Part shown: piece by piece, positions 34,758-44,976 of the stretch | Position numbering within the stretch: the stretch's first letter is position 1 | Layout of the letters: every line of letters starts with the position of its first letter | Assembly: GCA_964370645.1 (NCBI GenBank) | Contig: CAYJJS010000005.1 | Coordinates: 13,131 to 77,130, forward strand | Origin: CAMQRS01 sp964370645 | Lineage (GTDB): Bacteria; Bacillota_I; Bacilli_A; Erysipelotrichales; Erysipelotrichaceae | DNA length: 64,000 nucleotides | Reading direction: 5' to 3' | Notes under the pieces: generated by a model | Databases searched by the model: none | What the model saw: the letters and a program-made list of their open reading frames with translations, nothing else | What the model was told of the DNA's origin: nothing | Program-made: the position numbers and the translations under genes

Positions 34758-36068
34758 ATGAGTGATAAATTAATATTTTGGATTTCATTTTTAATACCAG
34801 GATCTGGTCATATATTAATGAAACGAACAAAGGCAGGAGTATTAGGGGTTCTGTTTACAATAGCTGCATGGGTCGTGTCAGTTATATTCTTGATTCCTAA
34901 TATACTTGCGAGTTTTGTTTACCATAACGATGGTGGATATGAAGGACAATGGACATTAGGTGCACAAGAGATAACTGATGATTCGTTTTTAATTTTAATA
35001 ACTACCGTGTTTTCTGTAGCGGTTATTGCAGTATTTATCCTAGTAGCTTATGCTTTTGCAAGAGATGCAAGAAATGCGAAGAAAACCATTAACTCGGGCG
35101 AAGTTGTCTTAACATTTAAAGAGAAAGCGAAAGCAATTGCACCGGATGCAATTCCACAGTTAGTAATTGCTCCAAGTTTTGCGTTTATGTTTGTAATTAT
35201 GTTTGTACCAGCAATTGTATCTATTTTAATTGCCTTTACAAACTATCGCTCACATATCGTGCCTCCTGGTTTCTTAGTATCATGGGAAGGATTGGATAAT
35301 TTTGCGGCTCTATTTAGTGATCCGCGTTTAACATCAGCATTTACGGATACGCTTAGTTGGTCATTGATTTGGACATTCTGTGCTACGATGCTAACATTGG
35401 TGTTAGGAGTAGTACTTGCGATTTTATGTAACAATAAACATATTAAAGGTAAAAAGTTCTTTAGAACAGTATACTTATTACCTTGGGCTGTACCAGCTTT
35501 CTTAACTATTTTAATATTTCAAATTTTCTTTTCTAGACATGGAGCGATGAACTCTATTGTGTTACCATTGTTTACTGGAAGTGAATACTCGTTTGAAACA
35601 GCAGTAGGATTCTTACTAGATGCGGATTTGGCTAAGGTGACGGTAATTTTAATTCAAGGGTGGCTTGGATTCCCTTATATTTATGTGTTAGTGACAGGTA
35701 TCTTACAAACGATTCCTGATGATTTATACGAAGCAGCAAATATAGATGGTGGTAATCCTTGGTCTAATTTCTGGGATATTACTTTCCCAATTATTATGTC
35801 AAGTGCAGCACCAACAATGATTACACAGTTTACTTTTAACTTTAATAATGTAATGATTTTCTACTTATTGGTAACAGATATTCCAAAAGAGGTAGGATCT
35901 ATGTATGGACCATTAGAAACGATTGCATCATTAGGGTATAACTTATTAGTACAACAAGAATTCTCGACAGCAGCAGTGTTTACACTTTTAACATCACTAG
36001 TTGTATCAGGGGTAGTGTTGTTCTCTTGGATTAAGACGGGAGCATTTAAGAAGGAGGATGTAATGTAA
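34758..36068 (+). CDS. malF: Maltodextrin ABC transporter permease MalF
   Basis: A 436-residue membrane protein. An N-terminal pair of helices (FLIPGSGHILMKRTKAGVLG region) and a further helix precede the six core helices. The EAA loop YEAANIDGGNPWSNFWDITFPI near residue 325 docks to the ATPase. AAAGGAG precedes the ATG at 34758; an overlapping ATG at 34754 runs into a stop. It overlaps malG by 1 base. Confidence 0.92.
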   Translation: MSDKLIFWISFLIPGSGHILMKRTKAGVLGVLFTIAAWVVSVIFLIPNILASFVYHNDGGYEGQWTLGAQEITDDSFLILITTVFSVAVIAVFILVAYAFARDARNAKKTINSGEVVLTFKEKAKAIAPDAIPQLVIAPSFAFMFVIMFVPAIVSILIAFTNYRSHIVPPGFLVSWEGLDNFAALFSDPRLTSAFTDTLSWSLIWTFCATMLTLVLGVVLAILCNNKHIKGKKFFRTVYLLPWAVPAFLTILIFQIFFSRHGAMNSIVLPLFTGSEYSFETAVGFLLDADLAKVTVILIQGWLGFPYIYVLVTGILQTIPDDLYEAANIDGGNPWSNFWDITFPIIMSSAAPTMITQFTFNFNNVMIFYLLVTDIPKEVGSMYGPLETIASLGYNLLVQQEFSTAAVFTLLTSLVVSGVVLFSWIKTGAFKKEDVM

Positions 36069-36937
36069 TGAATAGCGCAAAATTTAGAAAGAATTTAAGT
36101 ATATTTTTCATTTATTTAGTATTGTTTGCAATGACTATCATCATATTATTTCCATTATTTGTAACCGTTATGAGTGCATTTAATACATCAAATACATTGT
36201 TTTCAACAACATTGATTCCAGAAAGCTTCTCATTTACAGAAAATTTCGAACAATTATTTAGTGAAACAGCGTATGTTAGTTGGTTCATTAATACATTTAC
36301 GATATCTATTACCACGATGCTTATAGCAACTACTATCATCACGATTAATGGATATATTTATTCAAGACAAAGATTCAAAGGAAGAAAATCTAGTTTAACT
36401 TCTTTATTGATTATTCAAATCATTCCAAGTGGAAGTACGTTGATTGCCTTATATGCAATTGCGAATTCGATTGGAATTTATGGAACAAGTAACCCAGAAG
36501 TATCTACATTTATTTTCTTAATTGTGATTTATTCGGTTGGTTCGATTCCTATGAATACCTTATTAATGAAAGGGTATTATGATTCAATTCCAAAAGATTT
36601 GGATGAATCAGCGAAAATTGATGGAGCAACACACTTTCAAATATTCACACAAATTTTAATTCCATTAGTAAAGCCTATGATTGCAGTAACTGCATTATTT
36701 ACTTTCTTAGGACCTATTGGAGATGTAATTATGGCAGATTTCTTAATTACTAGTTATGATAGTGCACACCAAACTTTAGCCGTGGGGTTAAATGGTTTAA
36801 TTGATGATCCAACAAATCAGTCATATAACTTATTTGCAGCAGGATCAATTTTAGTAGCTATACCAGCAATTTTATTATTCTTTAAATTACAAAAATATAT
36901 CGTTGGTGGTTTAACAGCGGGAGGAGTAAAAGGTTAA
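36068..36937 (+). CDS. malG: Maltodextrin ABC transporter permease MalG
   Basis: A 289-residue permease with six hydrophobic helices and the EAA loop DESAKIDGATHFQIFTQILIP near residue 190. Translation is coupled to malF by a TAATG stop-start overlap, and AAGGAGG lies inside the end of malF. It pairs with MalF to form the channel. Confidence 0.93.
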   Translation: MNSAKFRKNLSIFFIYLVLFAMTIIILFPLFVTVMSAFNTSNTLFSTTLIPESFSFTENFEQLFSETAYVSWFINTFTISITTMLIATTIITINGYIYSRQRFKGRKSSLTSLLIIQIIPSGSTLIALYAIANSIGIYGTSNPEVSTFIFLIVIYSVGSIPMNTLLMKGYYDSIPKDLDESAKIDGATHFQIFTQILIPLVKPMIAVTALFTFLGPIGDVIMADFLITSYDSAHQTLAVGLNGLIDDPTNQSYNLFAAGSILVAIPAILLFFKLQKYIVGGLTAGGVKG

Positions 36938-36938
36938 T

Positions 36939-38069
36939 ATGAAAAAGATCGTTTTAAAAGATGTAAGAAAAAAATACCCGAATTCAGATCACTATGCAGT
37001 GAAAGAGTTCAATATGGAAATTGATGAAGGGGAATTCATTGTATTTGTAGGACCTTCTGGATGTGGGAAATCAACAACGTTACGTATGATTGCTGGTTTA
37101 GAAGATATTACAGAAGGAGAATTGTGGATTGATGGAGAATTAGCAAACGATAAAAGTTCAAAGGAACGTGATATCGCAATGGTTTTCCAAAGTTATGCTT
37201 TATATCCACATATGAAAGTTTCTGAAAATATTGGATATGGTTTAAAATTAAGAAAGTATTCAAAAGACGATATCAAAAAGGCAGTAGAGGCTGTATCAAA
37301 AGACTTAGACCTTACACCATACCTAGATCGTTTACCAAAAAATATGTCTGGGGGACAACGTCAACGTGTTGCCTTGGGTAGAGCTATGGTGCGTAAGCCA
37401 AAATTATTCTTAATGGATGAGCCATTAAGTAACTTGGATGCAAAATTACGTTCTTCAACAAGAGCAGAGATTTCTAGATTGCATCGTGAAAAGGGTGTGG
37501 TTACTATTTATGTAACACATGACCAAGTAGAAGCGATGACAATGGCAGACCGTATCGTGGTAATGTCTATGGGAGAAGTACAACAAATTGGAACTCCAAA
37601 AGAATTATACTTAAACCCAATTAATAAGTTTGTAGCTACATTTATTGGACAACCTCCAATGAATACGATTAAAGGAAACTATGCAGATGGTAAATTTAGT
37701 TGCGAAAGTTTTACGATTGCTGTATCAGATGGAGATCGTAAAATATTAGATGAAAATGGATATAATGGAAAAGAAATTATTTTAGGTATGCGTTCACACG
37801 CTATTTGTGATGGTGAATTGTATAAAGGTGTATATCCAGATGCAACGATTACAGTAAATCCAATTAATGTAGAGTACTTAGGTGATAGCATTAGTATCTT
37901 CTTTGAACCAGAAAAAGGGAATTTATTTGTTTCAAGTATTGCACCAAGAACAGAGGTGGAAGTAGATAAACCATGTGAATTGGTTATTGAAAAAACAAAA
38001 CTTTATTTCTTTGATGTAGATACTGAAAAGTCAATCAAGTACGAAACAAATGCGAAATCAACTTACTAA
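36939..38069 (+). CDS. Sugar ABC transporter ATPase (MalK/MsmK type)
   Basis: A 376-residue ATPase: Walker A GPSGCGKST (~38-46), Q-loop MVFQSYALYPHM, signature MSGGQRQRVALGRAM, Walker B LFLMDEPLSNLD and H-loop VTHDQ. The ~130-residue C-terminal TOBE/regulatory domain is present, as in MalK, MsmK and UgpC. It starts 1 base after malG. The last 20 bases overlap the next gene. It may also energise other sugar importers, as MsmK does in streptococci. Confidence 0.94.
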   Translation: MKKIVLKDVRKKYPNSDHYAVKEFNMEIDEGEFIVFVGPSGCGKSTTLRMIAGLEDITEGELWIDGELANDKSSKERDIAMVFQSYALYPHMKVSENIGYGLKLRKYSKDDIKKAVEAVSKDLDLTPYLDRLPKNMSGGQRQRVALGRAMVRKPKLFLMDEPLSNLDAKLRSSTRAEISRLHREKGVVTIYVTHDQVEAMTMADRIVVMSMGEVQQIGTPKELYLNPINKFVATFIGQPPMNTIKGNYADGKFSCESFTIAVSDGDRKILDENGYNGKEIILGMRSHAICDGELYKGVYPDATITVNPINVEYLGDSISIFFEPEKGNLFVSSIAPRTEVEVDKPCELVIEKTKLYFFDVDTEKSIKYETNAKSTY

Positions 38070-38658
38070 TATTATTGTTGGGATAGGTTGTTTTGTAGTA
38101 GTGCTTGTGCTTGGGGTAGTGATTTATTTGAAGATTAATCCTGCACCTGCATTTGACTATGAAATATTTCAACAAGAATTAACGCAGTTTAAAGAAGAGA
38201 ATGACGATTTTAACGAGGTACAACAAGAGGTTATTGCATATATACAATATGTGGAAAACCATGAAAATCCAGCATCTATCAATGAATCGATTTATGACAT
38301 ATTACCTGAAGTAAATGTATCTACCGCTTTTGTAAGTAGTAATGATGATCAACTTCGTGATATGGCGGATTTAGTCATTGATCAAGCACAGGAGTTTTAT
38401 GGTGTTGAAAATATAAAAATATTAGATGTTGTTTACTCCACAGAAGAAAGATTAGCGATTTATACACAGTCTCCTAGAAGTTATTTGTTTTATGCAATGA
38501 GCGAGGATAAAGAAAATATGGTGGGAATTATTGTTACACCAACAGAAAATGGGTATGAATTAGAAACGCTTTGGAGTTTAGAACAAGCAAGTGATGTGAA
38601 ATTTGTTGAACAAGAATCAAATCGATTACTATTCTTATTTTCAAATAAGGTATTTTAA
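38050..38658 (+). CDS. Unknown membrane-anchored protein in the mal operon
   Basis: A 202-residue protein with one N-terminal membrane helix (about residues 8-26: IVGIGCFVVVLVLGVVIYL) and an extracytoplasmic domain rich in Asp and Glu. I see no lipobox after it and no recognised domain. The start codon is embedded in the last codons of the ATPase gene (20-nt overlap), so it is translated from the same message. Its position hints at a role in transport or envelope assembly of the importer, but nothing in the sequence proves it. Confidence 0.75.
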   Translation: MRNQLTNIIVGIGCFVVVLVLGVVIYLKINPAPAFDYEIFQQELTQFKEENDDFNEVQQEVIAYIQYVENHENPASINESIYDILPEVNVSTAFVSSNDDQLRDMADLVIDQAQEFYGVENIKILDVVYSTEERLAIYTQSPRSYLFYAMSEDKENMVGIIVTPTENGYELETLWSLEQASDVKFVEQESNRLLFLFSNKVF

Positions 38659-38690
38659 GAAAAGAGCTAGTAATAGCTCTTTTCTATTAT
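38659..38690 (+). terminator. Hairpin, possible weak terminator
   Basis: Perfect 11-bp stem GAAAAGAGCTA (38659-38669) / TAGCTCTTTTC (38674-38684), loop GTAA, followed by TATTAT rather than a clean T run. Partial read-through to the debranching gene is likely. Confidence 0.55.
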
Positions 38691-38704
38691 CAGAAAGGAC
38701 AAAT

Positions 38705-40651
38705 ATGAAGTTTACTTATGGATGTAGTGCATTACAAATGAAGGAAGATGCACAAAAACAATGCTATTTATTAGCCAATGGGCTAGGGGGATATTCTTCT
38801 TTAACGTTAGTGAATTCACTGACAAGAAATGATCATGCGTTACTTATGGCGGCTTTAAAGGCACCAGATGTACGTTATCATTTAGTGAGTCGTCTAGATG
38901 AATGTATCGTTATACAAGGGAATGAGTATGTATTAAGTGCTCAACAGTATGTGGATCATACAAAAGAAACTTTTGGAGAACGTTTCTTGATTAACGTTAC
39001 ACAAGAATATATAATTCAATTTACATATTTCGTAGAAGGCGTTGAAGTGGTAAAGGAAGTAGTGGTAGAGCATGGAAAAAATAGTGTAGGGATACGTTAC
39101 AGCATCAGCAATCCATTACAAAAAGAAGTGCAATTGAAAATCACTCCGTGTTATCAGTTTGTAGAAAGAGGTAGCTTGTTGTCTGTGAACCAGACCTTTG
39201 ATATACAAGAGCGTGAAGTCAAGTCTAACGGTGTTACTTTGCATGTGCACACGGATGCAGACTCTTACTTAATGTCGGACGAAGTTGAATTTGACCAAGA
39301 TTTATATTATGCACACGATGCAAGAGATGGGCGTTTTTCATATGGGTGTGTCGCAAAACAAATTACGTACTGTTATGATGCTACTTGTGATAGAAGTATT
39401 GATTTAATCTTCTCATTAGAAGAGAGTGCTAAGGATGTAGCCACTATGATAGATGAAGAAAGACAACGTCAAGATGAATTGATTCAAAAAAGTGGTGCGA
39501 AGAGTGCGCTGAGTAAAGCGTTTGTGAGAGCTAGTGATGCTTTTGTGGTGAAAAGAGATTCTATTGATGGATTAACATTAATGGCTGGATATCCTTTCTT
39601 TTTAGATTGGGGTAGGGATACTATGTACACCATAGAAGGTGCGTGTATTTACACGAATCGTTATGAAGAAAGTGAAAATATTCTAGACACTTTTGTAAAG
39701 TATTTACATAAGGGAATCATGCCTAATTTATTCCCAGAAGGAGATAATCCACCACTATACAATACGGTAGATGCATCATTACTATTTATACAAGCGGTGT
39801 ATATTCAATATGAACGTACGAAAGATGTTCGTTTTGTAGAAAAAATGTTTCCAGCTATTATGGAAATTGTAGAACACTATAAAAATGGTACAGACTACGA
39901 TATTTGTATGGATGAAGATGGTTTGATTCAAGCAGGTAGTGGACTTATGCAGTTAACATGGATGGATGTGCGTTATAAAGATATTTTGCCAACACCACGT
40001 CATGGAAAACCAGTGGAGGTTAATGCGTATTGGTATAGTGCGCTTTGTACACTTGTTGCGTTCGCAAAGTTACTTGGAAAAGAAGTAGAAGAGTATGATA
40101 AACTATCTGTATTGGTGAAGAAAAGTTTTAATGAGAAATTTTATAATGCTGAGAAGAAATGTTTATATGATGTTATTTCAGGCAATGAAAGTGATCATCA
40201 AATTAGATGTAATCAAATTTGGGCTGTATCTGTGCCGTTCTCACCTTTAGATACGAGTATAGCGAAACAGGTCGTTCATTGTGTTTATGAGAAACTATAT
40301 ACGCCTTATGGGTTGCGTACACTAGCTATTGAAGATCCACAATTTGTTGCTGAATACAGTGGTAGTTTGAAAAAAAGAGATTTGTCATATCATCAGGGAA
40401 CGGTTTGGACTTTCCCATTAGGCTCTTATTTCAAAGCATACTTGAAGGTGAATGCGTATTCTAAAGAAGCCATTCAAGTTGTGAAAAAACAATTGTCGTA
40501 TTTTGAAGATGCATTACGTGAAGGATGTGTAGGACAAGTTGCAGAAATTTATGATGGATTATTTCCAGCAACATCTAGAGGTTGCTTTGCACAAGGATGG
40601 AGTGTAAGTGAAATATTAAAAATCATGTTGGAGGTGGAAGCGTATGAATAA
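38705..40651 (+). CDS. Glycogen debranching enzyme (amylo-alpha-1,6-glucosidase type)
   Basis: A 648-residue protein; start 38705 has AAAGGAC upstream, while earlier in-frame ATGs precede the hairpin. The N-terminal domain begins with LANGLGGYSSLTLVNSLTRNDHALLMAAL, the bacterial GDE N-terminal signature. The C-terminal (alpha/alpha)6 domain has GYPFFLDWGRDTMYTIEG and a later HQGTVWTFPLGSYFKAYL. It removes alpha-1,6 branch stubs from limit dextrins. It overlaps the pullulanase gene by 8 bases. Confidence 0.92.
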   Translation: MKFTYGCSALQMKEDAQKQCYLLANGLGGYSSLTLVNSLTRNDHALLMAALKAPDVRYHLVSRLDECIVIQGNEYVLSAQQYVDHTKETFGERFLINVTQEYIIQFTYFVEGVEVVKEVVVEHGKNSVGIRYSISNPLQKEVQLKITPCYQFVERGSLLSVNQTFDIQEREVKSNGVTLHVHTDADSYLMSDEVEFDQDLYYAHDARDGRFSYGCVAKQITYCYDATCDRSIDLIFSLEESAKDVATMIDEERQRQDELIQKSGAKSALSKAFVRASDAFVVKRDSIDGLTLMAGYPFFLDWGRDTMYTIEGACIYTNRYEESENILDTFVKYLHKGIMPNLFPEGDNPPLYNTVDASLLFIQAVYIQYERTKDVRFVEKMFPAIMEIVEHYKNGTDYDICMDEDGLIQAGSGLMQLTWMDVRYKDILPTPRHGKPVEVNAYWYSALCTLVAFAKLLGKEVEEYDKLSVLVKKSFNEKFYNAEKKCLYDVISGNESDHQIRCNQIWAVSVPFSPLDTSIAKQVVHCVYEKLYTPYGLRTLAIEDPQFVAEYSGSLKKRDLSYHQGTVWTFPLGSYFKAYLKVNAYSKEAIQVVKKQLSYFEDALREGCVGQVAEIYDGLFPATSRGCFAQGWSVSEILKIMLEVEAYE

Positions 40652-42605
40652 CTTTTATTTTGATGATTATACAAGTATAAGTAGTGATGGTTATGAGGGT
40701 GAAGCGGTTTTAATAGATGGAGATGAAGAGCATAGTTTATTATTTTTCCATGATACTTGTCGTCTACCTTTCGACATTGCTTTGCGTAAACATTATTATG
40801 TACGTGTAGGTGGTGAAATATATCCTGTGCAGTATCGTTTTATAGTGCACACTTCACGTTTTGATGAAGAGAACGCATATGAAGGGAAATTAGGATGTCA
40901 TTACAATGAAGCATATACAGAGTTTTATGTTTGGGCGCCTACTGCATATGGAATGTCTGTTTGTATGGTTGAAGGACAGCGCCATGCGATGCACTATACT
41001 GGACAAGGAGTTTATTATGTAAGAGTGGAAGGAAACTTAGAGGGACAGGGATATTTACTTGAGGTAGAGCATACACAAAAAGTAACTTGTTTAGATCCAT
41101 ATGCTACATCGAGTGCAATTAATTCTTCTTACAATTATGTAATAAATCCGAATAAAGTAGATTCAATTATAGAGAAGAAAACAACCTCAAAAAAGGATGC
41201 GATTGTTTATGAAATCAATGTAAGAGACTTCACAAGTGATACGAGTGCTCCTTTCACATTTCCTGGGAAATTTAAAAGTTTCACTCAACGCGGTGTAGTA
41301 GATGCAGATGGAAATAAAGTTGGATATGATTATTTGTTGGATTTGGGTGTCACTCACGTGCAGTTACTGCCGATTTATGACTATGGTTCTATTGATGAGA
41401 GTGATGCATCAAGAGCGTACAATTGGGGGTATGATCCAGTGCAATACAATGTGATTGAAGGAAAGTATAGTTGTGATCCAATGGATCCTTATACGCGAAT
41501 TAATGAGGTTGTAGAGCTTGTGAACACATGTAAGAAAGATGGGTTAGGAGTCATTATGGATGTGGTGTATAACCATGTATATGACAAAGATCAATTTTCA
41601 ATGGAAAAACTAGTCCCACACTATTTCTTTCGCTACACACATGGTAAAGTGAGTAATGCTTCTTATTGTGGAAATGAGGTAGCGTCAGAAAGATTTATGG
41701 TACGTCGTTTCATGAAAGATTCTCTCTTGTATCTTACACGTACTTTTGGATTTGCGGGGTATCGTTTTGATTTAATGGGTATCCACGATATACAAACGAT
41801 GCAAGAAATTCACGACGCACTAGTACAAGTGAATGAAGAGATTATAGTGTATGGAGAAGGTTGGAGTATGCCAACTGCGATTGTACATACATTGTGTGCA
41901 ATTCAAATGAATCATGATAAAACACCAAATATAGGATATTTTAATGATGATTTTAGAAATAAATGTAAGCAATTAATTGCGGGTCACATGCATTCAAATA
42001 TTGAAACAGAAGTGCGCAGATTATTGTGTGCGAGTGATTACTCTAGTCCACTGCAAAGTGTTCAATATGTTTCATGTCATGATGATTATACATTGTATGA
42101 CCAATTGTTTTATGGGTTTGAATCGGATTTTATTGAAGAAAAAGTTCGATTGGCATATGTGTTTATTCTCTTATCTCAAGGTTTCACATTTATGCATGCA
42201 GGTTGCGAAGCAATGCGTACAAAACTAGGCGTTAAAAATTCATTCAATAGTAGTGAAGTAATCAATCAAATGCGATATCGAGAACTGTATGCACATAAAA
42301 ATACAATCGCATTTGTGAAAGAGTTAATTCGAGTGAGAAAATTACTATCGGATTATTATTTTGAGAGTAAAGAAGAAGTAGAACGTTATGTGAGTGTAAA
42401 AGAACAGGACGGAATTATTTCTTATACAATAAAGGATATATGTATATATATTAATTTCTATCAGCGAGAACTGTGCATTTCAAGTAGTGGATGTTTGTTG
42501 TCAATCGATGGTAGTAAAAAAGAGGAAACAGTGGATGGAAGCATTGCGTTCACTACATACGCGATTGTGCGAAAGGAAGATATGTATGAAAATGTTGGAA
42601 AATAA
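40644..42605 (+). CDS. Type I pullulanase
   Basis: A 653-residue GH13_14 enzyme. N-terminal beta domains (including a CBM48-like module with FYVWAPTAYGMSVCMVEG) precede the catalytic barrel. The type I signature YNWGYDP is at ~259; the catalytic motifs are MDVVYNHV, GYRFDLMGIHD (Asp nucleophile), YGEGWS (Glu) and SCHDDYTLYD. No signal peptide is present, so it debranches imported dextrins in the cytoplasm. Its start overlaps the debranching gene and its end overlaps the next gene by 20 bases. Confidence 0.93.
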   Translation: MNNFYFDDYTSISSDGYEGEAVLIDGDEEHSLLFFHDTCRLPFDIALRKHYYVRVGGEIYPVQYRFIVHTSRFDEENAYEGKLGCHYNEAYTEFYVWAPTAYGMSVCMVEGQRHAMHYTGQGVYYVRVEGNLEGQGYLLEVEHTQKVTCLDPYATSSAINSSYNYVINPNKVDSIIEKKTTSKKDAIVYEINVRDFTSDTSAPFTFPGKFKSFTQRGVVDADGNKVGYDYLLDLGVTHVQLLPIYDYGSIDESDASRAYNWGYDPVQYNVIEGKYSCDPMDPYTRINEVVELVNTCKKDGLGVIMDVVYNHVYDKDQFSMEKLVPHYFFRYTHGKVSNASYCGNEVASERFMVRRFMKDSLLYLTRTFGFAGYRFDLMGIHDIQTMQEIHDALVQVNEEIIVYGEGWSMPTAIVHTLCAIQMNHDKTPNIGYFNDDFRNKCKQLIAGHMHSNIETEVRRLLCASDYSSPLQSVQYVSCHDDYTLYDQLFYGFESDFIEEKVRLAYVFILLSQGFTFMHAGCEAMRTKLGVKNSFNSSEVINQMRYRELYAHKNTIAFVKELIRVRKLLSDYYFESKEEVERYVSVKEQDGIISYTIKDICIYINFYQRELCISSSGCLLSIDGSKKEETVDGSIAFTTYAIVRKEDMYENVGK

Positions 42606-44118
42606 AGTAATTTATCAAATATACCCAAAGTCTTTTAAAGATACTACGGGAAATGGAATTGGTGATATTCAAGGAATTATTCAAAAATTAGATTATATAA
42701 AAGATTTGGGAGTTGATTATATTTGGTTATCGCCTTGTTGTAAATCACCACAAAATGATAATGGGTATGATATTGCTGACTATGTGAGTATTGATCCACT
42801 GTTTGGAAGCAATGATGATTATACACAATTTATCAAAGAGGCGAATCAAAGAGGTATGAAGGTAATGATGGATTTAGTTTTAAATCATACTTCAAGTGAA
42901 CATGAGTGGTTTCAAAAAGCACTACAAAAAGATGAAAAATATTATGATTACTATATTTGGCGTGATGAACCCAATGATTTACGTTCGTATTTTGATACGA
43001 GTGCATGGACGTATAATGAACAAATTGGGAAATACTATTTCCATTTATTCGACAAAAGCCAACCAGACTTAAATTGGCAAAACCCAAATGTGCGTGAAGA
43101 TATTTATAAGATTGTGAATTATTGGATTGCACAAGGAGTCGAAGGTTTTCGTTTGGATGTGATTGATTTAATTGGAAAAGAACCAGATAAGTTCATTACT
43201 TCGAAAGGGGAGTTGTTTTATACGTATTTAGAAGAACTAAATGCACAAACTTTCAAAGATAAAATTTTGACGGTTGGTGAATGTTGGGGATCTAATTTAC
43301 AAGAACAAAAGCGCATGTGTAATGACAATGGATTAACGCAAGCATTCCATTTTACACATTTTGGGTTGAATCATAATGGTGATAAATGGCATCGTCATAG
43401 TTTAAATGTTGAAGATGTAGCTAGTTGTTTTGATACATGGCAAAATACATACGATGGGATAGATGCTGTTGTTATGAATAATCACGATAGTCCAAGATTG
43501 ATTTCTACTTGGTTCAATGATCAAATGTATCGCAAAGAGAGTGCTAAATTAGCGATTACAGTATTTGGGTTATTGCATGGAAACCTATACATATATCAAG
43601 GTGAAGAAATTGGTATGCGTAATGTTTGGTGGAAGGATTTAGATAAATACAATGATGTAGAGACGAAAAATGTATATATACGATTGCAAGAAGAAGGCTA
43701 CACACATACACAAATTATGGAAAAAATCGCTTTCACTTCACGCGATAATGGACGTATTCCAATGCAATGGGATGCAAGTGAAAATGCTGGATTTACAAGT
43801 GGGACACCTTGGTTGGGAATCGATGAAGAGTTTGCGACAATCAATGTGGAAGTGGATATGCAAAGTGATGATAGTGTATATCGATACTATCAAAAATTAT
43901 TAGCGTTTCGTAAAGAGCAGTATGACACGCTAAAACAAAAAGCAGTATTTAGTAGTCACGATGGTGTGTATATGATGGCAAAAGGGAATTTACATGTCAT
44001 TGCAAATTTTAGTGTAGAGGAAAAAACAAAACAAATTAAAGGAAAGGTACTCTTTACAAATTATGCGACACAAAGTGATGTGTTACGTGCATATGAGGTA
44101 ATAGTTTATGAGGTGTAA
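42586..44118 (+). CDS. Oligo-1,6-glucosidase (GH13_31)
   Basis: A 510-residue glycosidase; start 42586 has AAAGGAAG upstream, and the earlier in-frame ATG is deep inside the pullulanase gene. The barrel opens with VIYQIYPKSFKDTTGNGIGD. Regions: DLVLNHTS, GFRLDVIDLIGK (Asp nucleophile, then Val as in alpha-1,6-specific enzymes), VGECWG (Glu) and NNHDSPRL. QPDLNWQNP is present. The Val after the nucleophile favours isomaltose or panose-type substrates over maltose. It is somewhat shorter than the usual ~550 residues; dextran glucosidase is the main alternative. Confidence 0.9.
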   Translation: MKMLENKVIYQIYPKSFKDTTGNGIGDIQGIIQKLDYIKDLGVDYIWLSPCCKSPQNDNGYDIADYVSIDPLFGSNDDYTQFIKEANQRGMKVMMDLVLNHTSSEHEWFQKALQKDEKYYDYYIWRDEPNDLRSYFDTSAWTYNEQIGKYYFHLFDKSQPDLNWQNPNVREDIYKIVNYWIAQGVEGFRLDVIDLIGKEPDKFITSKGELFYTYLEELNAQTFKDKILTVGECWGSNLQEQKRMCNDNGLTQAFHFTHFGLNHNGDKWHRHSLNVEDVASCFDTWQNTYDGIDAVVMNNHDSPRLISTWFNDQMYRKESAKLAITVFGLLHGNLYIYQGEEIGMRNVWWKDLDKYNDVETKNVYIRLQEEGYTHTQIMEKIAFTSRDNGRIPMQWDASENAGFTSGTPWLGIDEEFATINVEVDMQSDDSVYRYYQKLLAFRKEQYDTLKQKAVFSSHDGVYMMAKGNLHVIANFSVEEKTKQIKGKVLFTNYATQSDVLRAYEVIVYEV

Positions 44119-44120
44119 TT

Positions 44121-44888
44121 ATGCTTTATATGGAGGAAATTGTATTTCCACAATTGCTTAAAACAAAAAAATTAAGAATTTATGTGCCAAATAATTATGT
44201 GCAAACAACCAAAAGGTACCCTGTGATTTATATGCACGATGGACAAAATTTATTTGATCCTAGTTTATCCATTTCAAATGAAGATTGGCAAGTACATAAA
44301 ATTTGTAAGATGCATAATTTTGAGTGTATCGTTGTTGGAATAGATCATGCAGATGAAGCAAGGTGGGATGAGTACTCACCTTGGAAGTGTGAAGTAAAAG
44401 TAGAGGGGAAGCGATTAGAAAAAGGTGGACAGGGTGCAAAATATGCCCAGTTTTTAGTGGAGCAAGTAAAACCACATATAGATCGAACATTTCGAACGAT
44501 GCCACAACGTGAATATACTGCAATCATAGGTAGTTCTATGGGGGGAGTTATCTCTTTGTATACTGGTCTGACGTATCCAGAAATATTTTCAACAGTTGGT
44601 GCATTATCAACGGCTAGTTGGACGGCAAGAAATGCTATGATGCTATTTTTAGAAAAACAGAATCCGACTTATATGCAAAAAATATATACATCGGTTGGAA
44701 CAGACGAAGGTCACTTTGATAAAATTCCAGATTTGGATACACAATATGTTTCAGATTTTCATGAAATTACCCGTATTTTAAAAATGAAAGGCATAGATGT
44801 TTTCGATGAGGTATATGAGGGAGCGAAACATAATGAGGTGTACTGGAGAGAACCGTTTAAAAGGTTTGTCCAGTATTTCATAAAATAG
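44121..44888 (+). CDS. Alpha/beta-hydrolase, putative esterase (CE1/IroE-like)
   Basis: A 255-residue protein of the Esterase D group. The early strand RYPVIYMHDGQNLFDPS is typical, the nucleophile elbow is GSSMGG near residue 140, and the likely catalytic His is in EGAKHNEVYWRE near residue 235. There is no signal peptide. It starts 2 bases after the oligo-glucosidase gene and closes the operon. In this context it may remove acyl groups from sugars, or be a housekeeping esterase. Confidence 0.82.
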   Translation: MLYMEEIVFPQLLKTKKLRIYVPNNYVQTTKRYPVIYMHDGQNLFDPSLSISNEDWQVHKICKMHNFECIVVGIDHADEARWDEYSPWKCEVKVEGKRLEKGGQGAKYAQFLVEQVKPHIDRTFRTMPQREYTAIIGSSMGGVISLYTGLTYPEIFSTVGALSTASWTARNAMMLFLEKQNPTYMQKIYTSVGTDEGHFDKIPDLDTQYVSDFHEITRILKMKGIDVFDEVYEGAKHNEVYWREPFKRFVQYFIK

Positions 44889-44905
44889 TGAAGAATATAG
44901 ATAGA

Positions 44906-44942
44906 AAAAGTACTTTTCAAGTAAAGTTAGTAAAGTTATAAT
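44906..44942 (+). promoter_or_regulatory. Glucokinase promoter with 12-bp palindrome
   Basis: TTTTCA (44914-44919), 17-bp spacer, perfect TATAAT (44937-44942). The perfect palindrome AAAAGTACTTTT (44906-44917) overlaps the -35 and could be an operator. It is unlike the GAAAACGTTTTC sites of the mal promoters. Confidence 0.6.
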
Positions 44943-44976
44943 ATAGATGTATAAATCAAATAGGTTGGAGGAACAT

